From Endozoicomonas elysicola (GTDB lineage Bacteria > Pseudomonadota > Gammaproteobacteria > Pseudomonadales > Endozoicomonadaceae), in NCBI RefSeq assembly GCF_000710775.1, contig NZ_JOJP01000001.1, positions 2,906,744 to 2,970,743 of the forward strand: a stretch of DNA of 64,000 bases, given 5' to 3'. This document shows, one piece after another, positions 9,084 through 17,995 of this stretch; positions within the stretch are counted from its first letter, which is position 1; each line of letters starts with the position of its first letter. Under the pieces are notes generated by a model. It did not search any database and was not told the DNA's origin. It saw only the letters and a list, made by a program, of their open reading frames with translations. Made by a program: the position numbers and the translations under genes.

Positions 9084-9737
9084 TCATGTTTTTTGCAGAC
9101 GCTGGCGGCGACTGCTTTGAAACTTCTTTTTTAAACATTTTGGTGACACAGGGCTGAAACATTCAGGATACCTGCCATGAATATCGGCATAGAACGCCTG
9201 TATTTCCGACAGGTCTTTTTCCATATCCTCGCCAGGCTCAATAACAGGACCAAAGCCTCCCGCTCGCCCTTTAAAATCCAGATAGGCCAGAACGATAGGG
9301 ACGCCTGCATTTTTTGCCATGTGATAGAAGCCCGTATGCCAGCGCTCTCCACGGGCTCTCGTTCCTTCCGGGCAGATAACCAGCCCCAGCTTCTTGTGCT
9401 GCTTGAAAGTGCAAACTGCCTGTTCCACCAGACTTCCTCTCCGGCATCTGCCATTTCGATCCAGGGGAATACCTCCCATCCAACGCATAATCCAGTTAAA
9501 TGGCCCCATAAACAGCGTGTGTTTCCCCACCCAGTAACACTGAACACCAGTGGCAAGGCCAATGGCCATTCCGTAAACAAAGTCCCAGTTACTGGTATGG
9601 GGGGCACCTACAAGAATATATCTGGCCAAGCGAGGTGCTTTGCCTTGGACTCTCCAGCCCATAATCTTGAGGAAGAGTTTTGCCAATAAAGAAAGAGCAT
9701 GACTGACAATTGGCGTATTGAAGATTGTGGTTTGCAT
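9084..9737 (-). CDS. PlsC-family acyltransferase
   Basis: A 217-aa membrane-associated acyltransferase of the lysophosphatidic acid acyltransferase (PlsC, COG0204) superfamily. The motif I histidine is in PHTSNWDF (HTSNWD), motif II is GGIPLDRN, and motif III is CPEGTRAR followed by a glycine-containing FYHMAKNAGVPIV segment. Such enzymes move acyl groups to lysophospholipids or related acceptors on the inner membrane; the exact acceptor cannot be read here, and the gene is unlinked to plsB/plsX. The protein is shorter than E. coli PlsC (245 aa). The start codon lies just upstream of dinB, so the two genes diverge from a common 219-bp region holding the LexA box. Confidence 0.85.
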   Translation of the reverse strand: MQTTIFNTPIVSHALSLLAKLFLKIMGWRVQGKAPRLARYILVGAPHTSNWDFVYGMAIGLATGVQCYWVGKHTLFMGPFNWIMRWMGGIPLDRNGRCRRGSLVEQAVCTFKQHKKLGLVICPEGTRARGERWHTGFYHMAKNAGVPIVLAYLDFKGRAGGFGPVIEPGEDMEKDLSEIQAFYADIHGRYPECFSPVSPKCLKKKFQSSRRQRLQKT

Positions 9738-9901
9738 GATGCAGTGAGTGCCTTGCTATCCTGGGTTTCAGGAAACGGTGTTGAAAGCTATCGAAAGGGT
9801 GATCGCTTTGAACACAGCTTCAGAGCAGATAATGAATGTCTGCAGCTTATGCTGCAAAAAAGATACTCGTCTGGGTACTGGTTTAATAGGCAAGGAAGTG
9901 C

Positions 9902-9931
9902 TTGCCAAAATCATTCTGTATGTATATACAG
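9902..9931 (+). promoter_or_regulatory. SOS promoter of dinB with LexA box
   Basis: A LexA operator CTGT-N8-ACAG (9916-9931) with an alternating AT centre matches the gammaproteobacterial SOS consensus in both half sites. It overlaps the -10 of a plausible promoter: TTGCCA (9902-9907), 17-nt spacer, TATACA (9925-9930). It sits 26 nt upstream of the dinB start. Repression by LexA and induction after DNA damage follow from established knowledge. Confidence 0.88.
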
Positions 9932-9956
9932 TGTTTATCCCGGATCTATTTGGAAC

Positions 9957-11084
9957 ATGATGGACAGTAATGCCAGCCTTCAGCAAAAGGTAATTCAGAG
10001 AAAAATCATACACATCGATTTTGACGCCTTCTTTGCCAGTATTGAAATACGTGATAATCCGAGGTTGTCAGGAAAGGCTGTTGCTGTTGGGGGGGCTTCC
10101 GACCGTAGAGGTGTTATCGCCACCTGTAACTATGAAGCCCGTCGGTTTGGGGTGCATTCGGCTATGTCTTCGGCTCACGCTATGAGGCTCTGTCCGGAAC
10201 TGAAGATCATACCTCCCAGGTTTTCTGTTTATCGGGAAGCCTCTGCTGAGGCTCATGCCATTTTTCGCCAATATACTGATTTAATTGAACCTTTATCTCT
10301 GGATGAGGCATATCTGGATGTTACTGGAACCCACCTTTGCAGAGGCAGTGCCACGTTAATTGCGGAAGAAATTCGACAGAAAATTTTTCAAAAACTTAAT
10401 GTGACCGTATCTGCTGGCGTTGCTCCCAATAAGTTTCTGGCCAAGATTGCCAGTGACTGGAATAAGCCCAATGGTCTTTTTGTAATCACTCCGGATGAGG
10501 TAGATGACTTTATTTTCGATCTGCCCGTGAAAAAAATTCATGGGGTGGGGCGCGTTACTGCCGAGAAACTTCACAAAAAAGGCATCAAAGCCTGTGGTCA
10601 GCTCAGGCAATACTCCATTCTTGAGTTAAGTCGCTGGTTTGGCAGTTTTGGTGAGCGATTGTGGGAGCTGTCGCGGGGACAGGACGACCGTGAGGTACAG
10701 ACCAGCCGACGCAGGAAATCACTTTCAGTCGAACATACCTATGATAAAGATCTGATGGGGCTGGAAGAGATAGCAGCACAAGTCGTGCCTTTACTGGAAG
10801 AGCTTCAAGAGCGTTTTAAGCGTATAGAAAAGGAATACGAAGTCCATAAGCACTTTGTGAAGGTTAAGTTTGCGGATTTTACCCAGACGACTCTGGAGGA
10901 GAATCTGCCAACAACCGGTGAAACAGTGCAGGAACATTTTACCCAGCTTTTGGGAAGAGCCTGGGAGCGGGGAGGCCGACCAGTCAGGCTGCTTGGTTTA
11001 GGTGTTCGGCTTTTAGATCTCCGTGAAGAAAGAGCACTTGAACAGCTTGAGCTTTTTGAGAAGAAAATTATGGGACTGGTTTAG
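9957..11084 (+). CDS. dinB: DNA polymerase IV
   Basis: Y-family translesion polymerase, 375 aa from this start (E. coli DinB 351 aa). Metal-binding acidic residues are in HIDFDAFFASIE and SLDEAYLD; the palm, finger and little-finger regions follow in order, including a helix-hairpin-helix-like segment KKIHGVGRVTAEKL. The open frame continues upstream to 9699, but the extra 86 residues have no DinB similarity and would include the promoter and LexA box at 9902-9931, so the true start is one of two adjacent ATGs at 9957 and 9960. The 3' end overlaps the convergent PqiA-like gene by 17 nt. Expected to be SOS-induced and to make short-patch error-prone copies over damaged template. Confidence 0.95.
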   Translation: MMDSNASLQQKVIQRKIIHIDFDAFFASIEIRDNPRLSGKAVAVGGASDRRGVIATCNYEARRFGVHSAMSSAHAMRLCPELKIIPPRFSVYREASAEAHAIFRQYTDLIEPLSLDEAYLDVTGTHLCRGSATLIAEEIRQKIFQKLNVTVSAGVAPNKFLAKIASDWNKPNGLFVITPDEVDDFIFDLPVKKIHGVGRVTAEKLHKKGIKACGQLRQYSILELSRWFGSFGERLWELSRGQDDREVQTSRRRKSLSVEHTYDKDLMGLEEIAAQVVPLLEELQERFKRIEKEYEVHKHFVKVKFADFTQTTLEENLPTTGETVQEHFTQLLGRAWERGGRPVRLLGLGVRLLDLREERALEQLELFEKKIMGLV

Positions 11085-11679
11085 CCTCCATTGTCTTTTC
11101 TGCAAATTGGCCCAGCAAGTTACTGGTAACACAATAAGCGACAAACCAGTAGAAGCCAGAGTGAAGCTCTGCATCAAATTGTATGACGGCACTTTCTACA
11201 GCTGATGAATTTGCCGCCAAAAAGGCGATCAATATACCAATGGCAAAAACGTCAGCCATAGACCATTTACTCAAAAAACTGTTTATCCAAAGTGGCTTGT
11301 TACTTTTTACCAAAACTAATGCCAGTATCAGGCAGAATAGCTTGAAAACAGGAATTAACAGGCTGAAGGTGACAATCATGAAGGCCACCAGGTGATACCC
11401 GCTTTTCCAGAGGTCATTAGCCGTGCCAAGAATAGAACGGGTTTTATCGTATACCTTTGATGTTCCCTCAACACTAAGGCTTCCCAGAAACTGTGAAGCC
11501 AGGCTTGCCATCGCGGGATGAAGATTCTGCTGTTCGATGATTTTTTTTCCTTCATCAAGCATTGCCTGACGGTCAAGATTTGCCTTCATGGTAATCATAG
11601 GCTGGGTGACCCCCGAAATCAGCAAACCAAGGGAAATGATCAGCATTAGAGGTAGTAGCAGTCTGGAAATTGTCATCAT
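11068..11679 (-). CDS. PqiA-domain membrane protein
   Basis: A 203-aa inner-membrane protein with an N-terminal membrane anchor (residues 5-25), a polar periplasmic stretch of about 70 residues, and three further hydrophobic segments. The segment KWSMADVFAIGILIAFLA is the signature of the paraquat-inducible protein A (PqiA) fold. It is a single-module protein; E. coli PqiA has two such modules. PqiA proteins work with MCE-domain proteins in lipid trafficking across the envelope, but no MCE gene is nearby, so the partner is unknown. The gene is convergent with dinB (17-nt overlap). Confidence 0.75.
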   Translation of the reverse strand: MMTISRLLLPLMLIISLGLLISGVTQPMITMKANLDRQAMLDEGKKIIEQQNLHPAMASLASQFLGSLSVEGTSKVYDKTRSILGTANDLWKSGYHLVAFMIVTFSLLIPVFKLFCLILALVLVKSNKPLWINSFLSKWSMADVFAIGILIAFLAANSSAVESAVIQFDAELHSGFYWFVAYCVTSNLLGQFAEKTMEAKPVP

Positions 11680-11790
11680 TACCCCATTCTTGTTCTCAAA
11701 CTGAGCGTTAATAATAAGTTGGTTCTGATCGCTCAGTCTGGTCTATGGATTGGGCCTTGTCAGCTTGTGAATCGAGCTCAGAGGCATGTC

Positions 11791-13527
11791 TTACGCCGGA
11801 TCGAAGTGCTCAACCATCAGTTGAAGATTACGCTGACCTCGAAACTCATTAATATCCAGCTTATAGACGGCCTTAATTTGCCTTATATTGGGATTAGGCC
11901 ACTTTCGATTGTCAATATTAAAGGCAATAGCATCCAGCCAGAGTTCACTGCCAGGTATCTTAAGCACCATCTTCAGGTGTTTTTCGCCCACCAGTTTCTG
12001 TTGAATGATTTGGAATGTGCCATCAAAGCTGGGCTCGGGAAAGCTTTGTCCCCATGGGCCTCCCTCGCGAAGGGTATATGCAGTTGCCATGCTAACCTGA
12101 TCTGGCATTAGTTCACCGTCAGTATGCATTTCTGCCTGAAGGTCATCAGCAGTCAGCTGCTTTCTCACCTCAAGGTCAAAGGCTTCTTTAAATGCGCCAA
12201 ATAGGGATTTTTTTATAGAGAGGCCGGCTGCCATAGCGTGGCCACCAAATTTAATAATAAGCTCGGGGTTATCCCTGGCAATACTATCTAATGCATCACG
12301 CATATGTAGTCCCTGAATAGATCTGGCGGAGCCTTTAAGCTCGGGTTCTCCCTCAGGATTGTCAGCTTCAGCAAAAGCAATGATCGGTCGATTAAGCTTC
12401 TCTTTTATTCGTGAAGCCAGTATACCAACGACTCCCTGATGCCAGCTCTCTTGAAATAGACTGACTCCCCATGGAAGCTCTGCTTGCAGGTTAAACTGGA
12501 TTTTCTCAAGTTCTGCCATGGCCTGGTTCTGCATACTGCCCTCAATGGCTTTCCGGTCCCGATTCAGCCCGTCCAGTTCAAAGGCGAGTTCCCGTGCCCG
12601 GTTTATATCTTCACTGAGGAGGAGTTCGATACCAATGGACATATCATCCAGACGTCCGGCAGCGTTAAGTCTTGGGCCAAGGGCAAAACCCAGATCTGAT
12701 GCCGCCAGTTTTTCAGCATTCCTGCCCGATACTTCGATAAGTGCTGTAATACCGGGGCGACAGCGTCCTGAACGGATACGAGCAAGCCCCTGAAATACCA
12801 GTATGCGGTTATTGCTGTCCAGTTTGACCACATCTGCCACGGTGCCAAGAGCAACAAGGTCAAGAAGTTCGGCCAGATTGGGCTCCGGTTTATCCTGAAA
12901 ATAACCCCGTGATCGCAGCAGCGTTCTTAAGGCGCACATCAGATAAAAGATAACGCCTACCCCAGCGGTGTTCTTGCCAGGAAATGGGCAGTCTGGCTGA
13001 TTCGGGTTCACAATGGCATCTGCTTCAGGTAGTTCCCGACCTGCCAGATGGTGATCAGTCACCACGACTTTCATGCCTTTATCTTTTGCTGCCTGAACGC
13101 CTGTGATGCTGGAGATACCATTATCAACGGTGATCAAAACATCCGGCTTAAAGGGCAGGGCAGCTTCAACAATTTCGGGCGTTAGTCCATAACCATATTC
13201 AAAACGGTTGGGTACCAGAAAGTCGGCATGGCCACCCATGCTTCTTAGAGCCAGAACGCCCAGCGCACTGCTGGTGGCACCATCACAGTCAAAGTCTCCG
13301 ACGATTAACATGCGTTGCTGCCTGGTAATGGCATCTGCCAGAATCTCAGCGGCTTTATCGATATCTTTTAGTTGTCGGTAGTCGTTTAATTGTTGAAGTT
13401 GACGTGGAAGTTCATCCTGAGTTTTAACGCCTCTTGCGCTGTATATTCTTGCCAGCAGTGGATCCATGTCGGGAGTGAAGTGACAGGCTGAAAGGTCGTA
13501 TGTACGGCGGATGATATTCACTGGCAT
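11791..13527 (-). CDS. recJ: Single-stranded-DNA-specific exonuclease RecJ
   Basis: A 5'-3' single-strand DNA exonuclease of the DHH family acting in the RecF pathway, mismatch repair and base-excision repair. At 578 aa it is the E. coli length (577). Catalytic motifs in order: DFDCDGAT (Asp78, 80, 82), VTVDNGISS, TDHH (Asp158-His160), GPRLNAAGRLDD, and the DHHA1 motif GGHAMAAGL. Metal ligands all appear intact. The start is the first Met; its ribosome binding site is weak. A PqiA-like gene lies downstream after a 111-bp gap and a lipase-like gene lies upstream on the same strand; neither is the usual partner (dsbC, prfB) seen in enterics. Confidence 0.97.
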   Translation of the reverse strand: MPVNIIRRTYDLSACHFTPDMDPLLARIYSARGVKTQDELPRQLQQLNDYRQLKDIDKAAEILADAITRQQRMLIVGDFDCDGATSSALGVLALRSMGGHADFLVPNRFEYGYGLTPEIVEAALPFKPDVLITVDNGISSITGVQAAKDKGMKVVVTDHHLAGRELPEADAIVNPNQPDCPFPGKNTAGVGVIFYLMCALRTLLRSRGYFQDKPEPNLAELLDLVALGTVADVVKLDSNNRILVFQGLARIRSGRCRPGITALIEVSGRNAEKLAASDLGFALGPRLNAAGRLDDMSIGIELLLSEDINRARELAFELDGLNRDRKAIEGSMQNQAMAELEKIQFNLQAELPWGVSLFQESWHQGVVGILASRIKEKLNRPIIAFAEADNPEGEPELKGSARSIQGLHMRDALDSIARDNPELIIKFGGHAMAAGLSIKKSLFGAFKEAFDLEVRKQLTADDLQAEMHTDGELMPDQVSMATAYTLREGGPWGQSFPEPSFDGTFQIIQQKLVGEKHLKMVLKIPGSELWLDAIAFNIDNRKWPNPNIRQIKAVYKLDINEFRGQRNLQLMVEHFDPA

Positions 13528-13631
13528 ATATGAAATAAGGCGTTATTGAAGAGTAATGTAAAAATATCAGAGTATCATAGTTACTTTCGGGAGGGGGCAA
13601 TAATAGAAGGCATTATAAAATGCAGAGCTGG

Positions 13632-14873
13632 TTATTTCTTGGCTTTTTTCTTATGTTCAAGTGCGACCATGTAATGCAAGTGCGACCAGCTGTGACGACC
13701 GTATAGTGTATTTTTCCCCGTTGTCTTGTTTCCATGAATGATTGTTCGTTTACCAATGACTGTTGGAGCTAACCATTTATGCCATAATCCATAACCGGAG
13801 GGTGTTGTAATAAGATCATTGTCTATCAGGTAGTTGGAAACCAGGCCGTTTCTGGCCAGCTCCTTTTCTTCAATAGTAAGGTCTTCCAGCACTTTATAAC
13901 CCAGCGCCGCAGGACTGAATGTCCGTCCCAGTACCTTGTTTTTTGGAGCACTATATTGAACAAGACCACCCCCCAAGGAATGTCCCGTTAAAAACAGCAT
14001 TCCCAGAGAGTCATCAAGCCCCATACGCTTTAAGAGAGTGTTGGAATTTGCCATGCTCTTGATTAACTGGACCAGTTTGGCTGCTTGATGGTAGCAATCT
14101 GGAATATTCTGCCCGGTCAGGTTTTGCCAGTTAGCTTTTAATTGAGCTCGTAGCCGCCCTGGTTTTTTTCCTATTTTCAATCCGCTGTCATCAAGGAGCT
14201 CACTTGCTCCGTAGGCTGAATTAGTTCCACCAAAGATAAGTGTTATTTTGTCAGTGGCTTGATTAATCACCATGACAGCCGTCAGTCCTGTTTTATGATC
14301 CACGATCATGCCGGATGGTAGTAAAGTGAAATTATGAAAGAGTTCATTTTGTGCCATATCCTGCTGTTCACGGGTAAGAACGGTATTTTTGAACTCTGAA
14401 ATGTGTTTTTCTTTTTTATTGTTGATGATTTCTTCAAAAAAGCGGGATTCAATTTGATGCTGTGTTTCAACTGGTGCCTCTGATTCAGTACTGTCAATTA
14501 GAATGTTTTCAGCTTCTCTGACCGTTTTCCAGCAACTGACCGGGTCGTTATTAAGTGTGTAGGGTATTTGAGCCAGGGCTGAGTCTATTGCGATCTCTTT
14601 TAATTGCCTGGGATCATTGGGCAGAGGAACTTGCTCCCAGTATCTCCCTTTCATCGGGGCAGGGTCTTTTGAAAAACTAAGCTTTATTGATCGTCTCAGT
14701 AGCGCTATTCCTGCAATAAGGCTTTTCTTTAGCGATGAGAACCATTGGATAATCTTCTGGCCACGAGATAATTTTACATTTCGCCCCTTGTGATGGCCTT
14801 CTAATTCATGTTCTGACGTCCTGGTTACATTGGGTGAGTTTTCGGGGCTTCCTGTTTTATTCAGCTTCATCAT
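13632..14873 (-). CDS. Lipase-like alpha/beta hydrolase
   Basis: A 413-aa protein with a class-3-lipase-like core. The nucleophile elbow TGHSLGGG places Ser299, an upstream oxyanion-type loop is IFGGTNS, and candidate acid and base are Asp in LIDNDLIT and His in RHSWSHLHYM near the C-terminus. The N-terminal 90 residues are basic and contain one hydrophobic helix (SLIAGIALL), not a normal cleavable signal peptide; a type III or other leaderless export signal, or membrane anchoring, is possible but unproven. The C-terminus is Lys-rich. No chaperone or secretion gene is adjacent. Substrate unknown. It lies alone between recJ and thrC on the minus strand. Confidence 0.75.
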   Translation of the reverse strand: MMKLNKTGSPENSPNVTRTSEHELEGHHKGRNVKLSRGQKIIQWFSSLKKSLIAGIALLRRSIKLSFSKDPAPMKGRYWEQVPLPNDPRQLKEIAIDSALAQIPYTLNNDPVSCWKTVREAENILIDSTESEAPVETQHQIESRFFEEIINNKKEKHISEFKNTVLTREQQDMAQNELFHNFTLLPSGMIVDHKTGLTAVMVINQATDKITLIFGGTNSAYGASELLDDSGLKIGKKPGRLRAQLKANWQNLTGQNIPDCYHQAAKLVQLIKSMANSNTLLKRMGLDDSLGMLFLTGHSLGGGLVQYSAPKNKVLGRTFSPAALGYKVLEDLTIEEKELARNGLVSNYLIDNDLITTPSGYGLWHKWLAPTVIGKRTIIHGNKTTGKNTLYGRHSWSHLHYMVALEHKKKAKK

Positions 14874-14932
14874 TCATAGCTTCCAGACCATTCCTTGTTC
14901 TGGATCGGCAGGAGCATGTTTGATATAAGGAG

Positions 14933-14965
14933 ATACCATCATGCTATCCAATAGCATGATGGTAT
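14933..14965 (-). terminator. Long perfect hairpin after thrC
   Basis: A perfect 15-bp stem (arms 14933-14947 and 14951-14965) with a 3-nt CCA loop, starting 6 nt beyond the thrC stop codon. No T-run follows on the minus strand, so it may protect the 3' end of the hom-thrC mRNA as well as, or instead of, ending transcription. Confidence 0.7.
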
Positions 14966-14971
14966 TGGCTG

Positions 14972-16360
14972 TCATGTGTTTTGAATGAAAGCCTTGAGAG
15001 AAGGGAGGTCATTTTCAAGAATGTCGTAACGCTCTTCCCGTTCAAACAAATCCGTCATATGGACTGGCAGTGCTGGTGCATCCAGGCCTGCTTTAACGAT
15101 CGCGTCAGGGAATTTCACCGGATGGGCTGTTGCCAGGGTTACCACAGGGGTTTCCCTGGCGAGTTCAAGCGTTTCAGTTGCACGGATACCTGTTGCGGTA
15201 TGAGGGTCAGCAAGGTATCCGGTTTTTTTATGCAGGGTGCTGATGGTGTCGCAGACCTGTTGATCATCAGAACGGCTGCTATCAAACAGCGCCTTGATTG
15301 CCTGCCAGGCTTCATCATCAACACGAATGTTGCCAGTCTCCTGGAAAGCTGACATCAGTTCCGCCATAGCGCCACCATCACGGTTATGCATATCAAACAG
15401 CAGCCGTTCAAAGTTGCTGGAAACCATGATATCCATACTGGGAGAGAGTGTCTGGTGCAGTGTTTCTTTACGGTAATCATTGTTCTGGAAGAAGCGGTGA
15501 AGAATGTCATTGTTATTGGTCGCAACAATCAGCCTCTCCACAGGCAAACCCATTCCGCGGGCAATATATCCAGCGAAGATATCGCCAAAATTACCAGTAG
15601 GTACAGAAAAACTGACAGGCTGATCTGGAGCGCCAAGCATTAGAGCCGCATGGAAATAGTAGACAATCTGAGCCATGATTCGGGCCCAGTTGATGGAGTT
15701 GACGGCAACCAGACGAGTATTTTCTGGCAGGAATGACTGGTCAGCAAAGCATTTTTTCACCATATCTTGGCAGTCATCAAAATTGCCCTGAATGGCAATG
15801 TTGTGAACATTACTGTCGAGGACGGTGGTCATCTGGCGACGTTGAACTTCTGAAACCCGCTGATAAGGGTGGAGAATGAAGATATCCAGATGGTCACTGT
15901 GACGGCAGCCTTCTATAGCGGCAGAGCCGGTATCGCCGGAAGTCGCACCCAGCACAACGGCTTTCTCGTTGCGCTCAGTCAGAACATGGTTCAGTAGTCG
16001 GCCCAGCAGTTGAAGAGCAAAGTCTTTGAAAGCGAGGGTTGGGCCATGAAAGAGTTCCATTACCCACTGGTTGTTGCCAAGCTGCTGTAGAGGGGCGACA
16101 GCTTGATGACTGAACTCATCATAGCTTTCATCAATCATCTGTTTGAGTTTGTCGTCAGCGATGGTGCCACCAACAAACGGTTTGATGATTTCAAAGGCTA
16201 ATTGATTGTAAGGAAGCCCTTTAAGGGAGCGAATTTTCTCAGCGCTGAATGTTGGTAGGGATTCAGGTACGTAAAGGCCGCCGTCATCGGCAAGACCTGC
16301 CAGCAGAACATCCTGAAAGTCTTTGGTTTGTCCCTGTCCTCGGGTACTGATGTATTTCAC
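14972..16360 (-). CDS. thrC: Threonine synthase
   Basis: PLP-dependent enzyme converting O-phosphohomoserine to threonine and phosphate, the last step of threonine synthesis. At 462 aa it is in the usual range for the Pseudomonas-type enzyme. The PLP lysine is Lys112 in LAFKDFALQ; the phosphate-binding loop is GATSGDTGSAA. It is downstream of hom on the same strand with a 90-nt gap that holds a strong hairpin (16409-16435), so the two form the hom-thrC operon common in this group. The expected thrB (homoserine kinase) is not in the window; in Pseudomonas relatives it is encoded elsewhere. Confidence 0.97.
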   Translation of the reverse strand: MKYISTRGQGQTKDFQDVLLAGLADDGGLYVPESLPTFSAEKIRSLKGLPYNQLAFEIIKPFVGGTIADDKLKQMIDESYDEFSHQAVAPLQQLGNNQWVMELFHGPTLAFKDFALQLLGRLLNHVLTERNEKAVVLGATSGDTGSAAIEGCRHSDHLDIFILHPYQRVSEVQRRQMTTVLDSNVHNIAIQGNFDDCQDMVKKCFADQSFLPENTRLVAVNSINWARIMAQIVYYFHAALMLGAPDQPVSFSVPTGNFGDIFAGYIARGMGLPVERLIVATNNNDILHRFFQNNDYRKETLHQTLSPSMDIMVSSNFERLLFDMHNRDGGAMAELMSAFQETGNIRVDDEAWQAIKALFDSSRSDDQQVCDTISTLHKKTGYLADPHTATGIRATETLELARETPVVTLATAHPVKFPDAIVKAGLDAPALPVHMTDLFEREERYDILENDLPSLKAFIQNT

Positions 16361-16408
16361 TGGGAATTCCGTATATCTGTTTAGTACTGTGCCAGAACTC
16401 TGAAAATG

Positions 16409-16435
16409 CCGCTTACCGACAGTGGCGGTAAGCGG
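16409..16435 (-). terminator. Hairpin between hom and thrC
   Basis: Perfect 10-bp stem CCGCTTACCG / CGGTAAGCGG with a 7-nt loop, followed on the minus strand by GCATTTTCA. It begins 15 nt after the hom stop. Shape and tail resemble a partial intrinsic terminator inside the operon, which would lower thrC expression relative to hom. Confidence 0.6.
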
Positions 16436-16450
16436 GAAGGCCTGAATAGA

Positions 16451-17770
16451 TCAAGCCATGGTTTCGACCCGGATTCGGGTAATGGGGGATTTAATATCCG
16501 CCAGGGCTTCGAGTTCAGAGATTGCCTTGTCCATTGTGATTTCGATGATCCTGTGCGTGAGGATAACGATATCCGCACAGCCATCGTCCTCTCGAGTTAC
16601 TTTCTGCGTGATGGCATCGATATTAATGCCGTGACTGCTAAGTACCTGAGTGACTGCGTTCATAACGCCCGGGTGGTCGTCGGCATGGATGCGGAGGTAG
16701 AAGCTGCACTCTGTCTCAGTAATGGGCAGTACTGGCAAATCATTACTCAGACTATCCGCAGAAAAGCCAAGGGCGTTGACTGCAGAATCCGGGGCTTCAA
16801 TGGTTCTGGCTATGTCGATGATATCGGCAATCACGGAAGAAGCCGTCGGCTCAGCACCCGCACCAGGGCCACTGTACATGGTTTGTCCAACAGCATCCCC
16901 CTGAACCACAACGGAGTTCATCACGCCGTTGATATTGGCCAGAGGGCGGTCAGAAGGAATTAGGGTAGGGTGAACCCGAAGTTCAATACCTTTTTGGGAT
17001 TGACGGGCAACTCCCAGATGCTTGATTCTAAAACCCAAGGATGCAGCATATTGAATATCGCTTGGAGTAATTTTGCTGATGCCTTCGGTATACGCTTTAT
17101 TGAACTGGAGAGGAATGCCAAAGGCGATAGAGGCCATAATGGTCAGCTTGTGGCAGGCATCGATCCCTTCCACATCAAAGGTCGGGTCTGCTTCAGCGTA
17201 ACCCAGGGCCTGGGCTTCTTTCAGAACATCTTCAAATGGGCGGTTATGGTCACCCATTTCGGTAAGGATGTAGTTACCAGTCCCATTAATAATACCGGCC
17301 AGCCAATTGATCTTGTTGGCTGATAAACCTTCCCTCAGACATTTGATGATGGGAATACCGCCGGCGACCGCTGCTTCATAAGCGACGATGACATTTTTTT
17401 CCCTGGCTGCCTGAAATATCTCATTGCCATGTTCGGCGATCAGCGCCTTATTCGCGGTAACAACATGCTTTCCCTGCTCAATAGCCGTGAGAATCAGTTC
17501 CTTGGCGATATCGTAGCCACCAATGGTTTCTACAAGAATATCAATGTCGGGGTTATGGGCGACTTCAAAAATATCACGGGAAACGCGTGTGTTTCCTGTA
17601 TCGCAATTCGGGTTATCCCGACGGGTGCCTACCTGCTCAATAATGATAGGTCGACCAGCTCGGGCCGCAATACTGCTGGCGTTACGTTGAAGGACATTGA
17701 AGGTGCCACCACCCACAGTGCCAAGTCCACAGATACCTACTTTGACCGGTTTCAAACTGTTACCCCACAT
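16451..17770 (-). CDS. hom: Homoserine dehydrogenase
   Basis: NAD(P)H-dependent reduction of aspartate semialdehyde to homoserine, the branch point to threonine and methionine. N-terminal Rossmann motif GLGTVGGGT; catalytic domain with the conserved GIINGTGNYILT and EADPTFDVEG segments; C-terminal ACT domain (about residues 350-430) for allosteric threonine feedback. Length 439 aa matches the monofunctional Pseudomonas enzyme. The first ATG (17770) has a poor ribosome binding site; an in-frame TTG at 17755 is preceded by GGGG and would give MKPVKVGICGLG, the N-terminus of Pseudomonas homologues, so the real start may be there. First gene of hom-thrC. Confidence 0.97.
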   Translation of the reverse strand: MWGNSLKPVKVGICGLGTVGGGTFNVLQRNASSIAARAGRPIIIEQVGTRRDNPNCDTGNTRVSRDIFEVAHNPDIDILVETIGGYDIAKELILTAIEQGKHVVTANKALIAEHGNEIFQAAREKNVIVAYEAAVAGGIPIIKCLREGLSANKINWLAGIINGTGNYILTEMGDHNRPFEDVLKEAQALGYAEADPTFDVEGIDACHKLTIMASIAFGIPLQFNKAYTEGISKITPSDIQYAASLGFRIKHLGVARQSQKGIELRVHPTLIPSDRPLANINGVMNSVVVQGDAVGQTMYSGPGAGAEPTASSVIADIIDIARTIEAPDSAVNALGFSADSLSNDLPVLPITETECSFYLRIHADDHPGVMNAVTQVLSSHGINIDAITQKVTREDDGCADIVILTHRIIEITMDKAISELEALADIKSPITRIRVETMA

Positions 17771-17960
17771 TCATTGTTATGTTCATTCCCGGTTTTACCG
17801 ATGGGAACGGATTATAGCCTTAAATAGGGTTTTGATGCGATATACCCGTTGCCTTTCGAGTTCCTGCTTTACTGGGGCATTCACTCATTTGCCACTTCGC
17901 GGCAACTGGAAACCCATTGAGTATATGGAGGAGGGAGATATTGAACAGGGTGGAATAATG

Positions 17961-17983
17961 AAGGGTGACTGGTCACCACCCTT
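17961..17983 (-). terminator. Hairpin after the asparaginase gene
   Basis: Arms AAGGGTG and CACCCTT with an inner alternative GGTGAC-TG-GTCACC palindrome, 13 nt beyond the asparaginase stop codon. The following minus-strand sequence (CATTATTCC) is only modestly T-rich. Probable terminator between ansA and hom. Confidence 0.55.
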
Positions 17984-17995
17984 CTAAAAGATCAT

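Noticed and set aside
9177-9689. 170-aa plus-strand ORF opposite the acyltransferase
   Set aside because: Shadow of the PlsC-like gene, which has all family motifs on the minus strand.
9699-9956. N-terminal extension of DinB
   Set aside because: No DinB similarity and it spans the LexA box and promoter; start moved to 9957.
16406-16963. 185-aa plus-strand ORF over hom
   Set aside because: Antisense to the conserved ACT and catalytic parts of hom.
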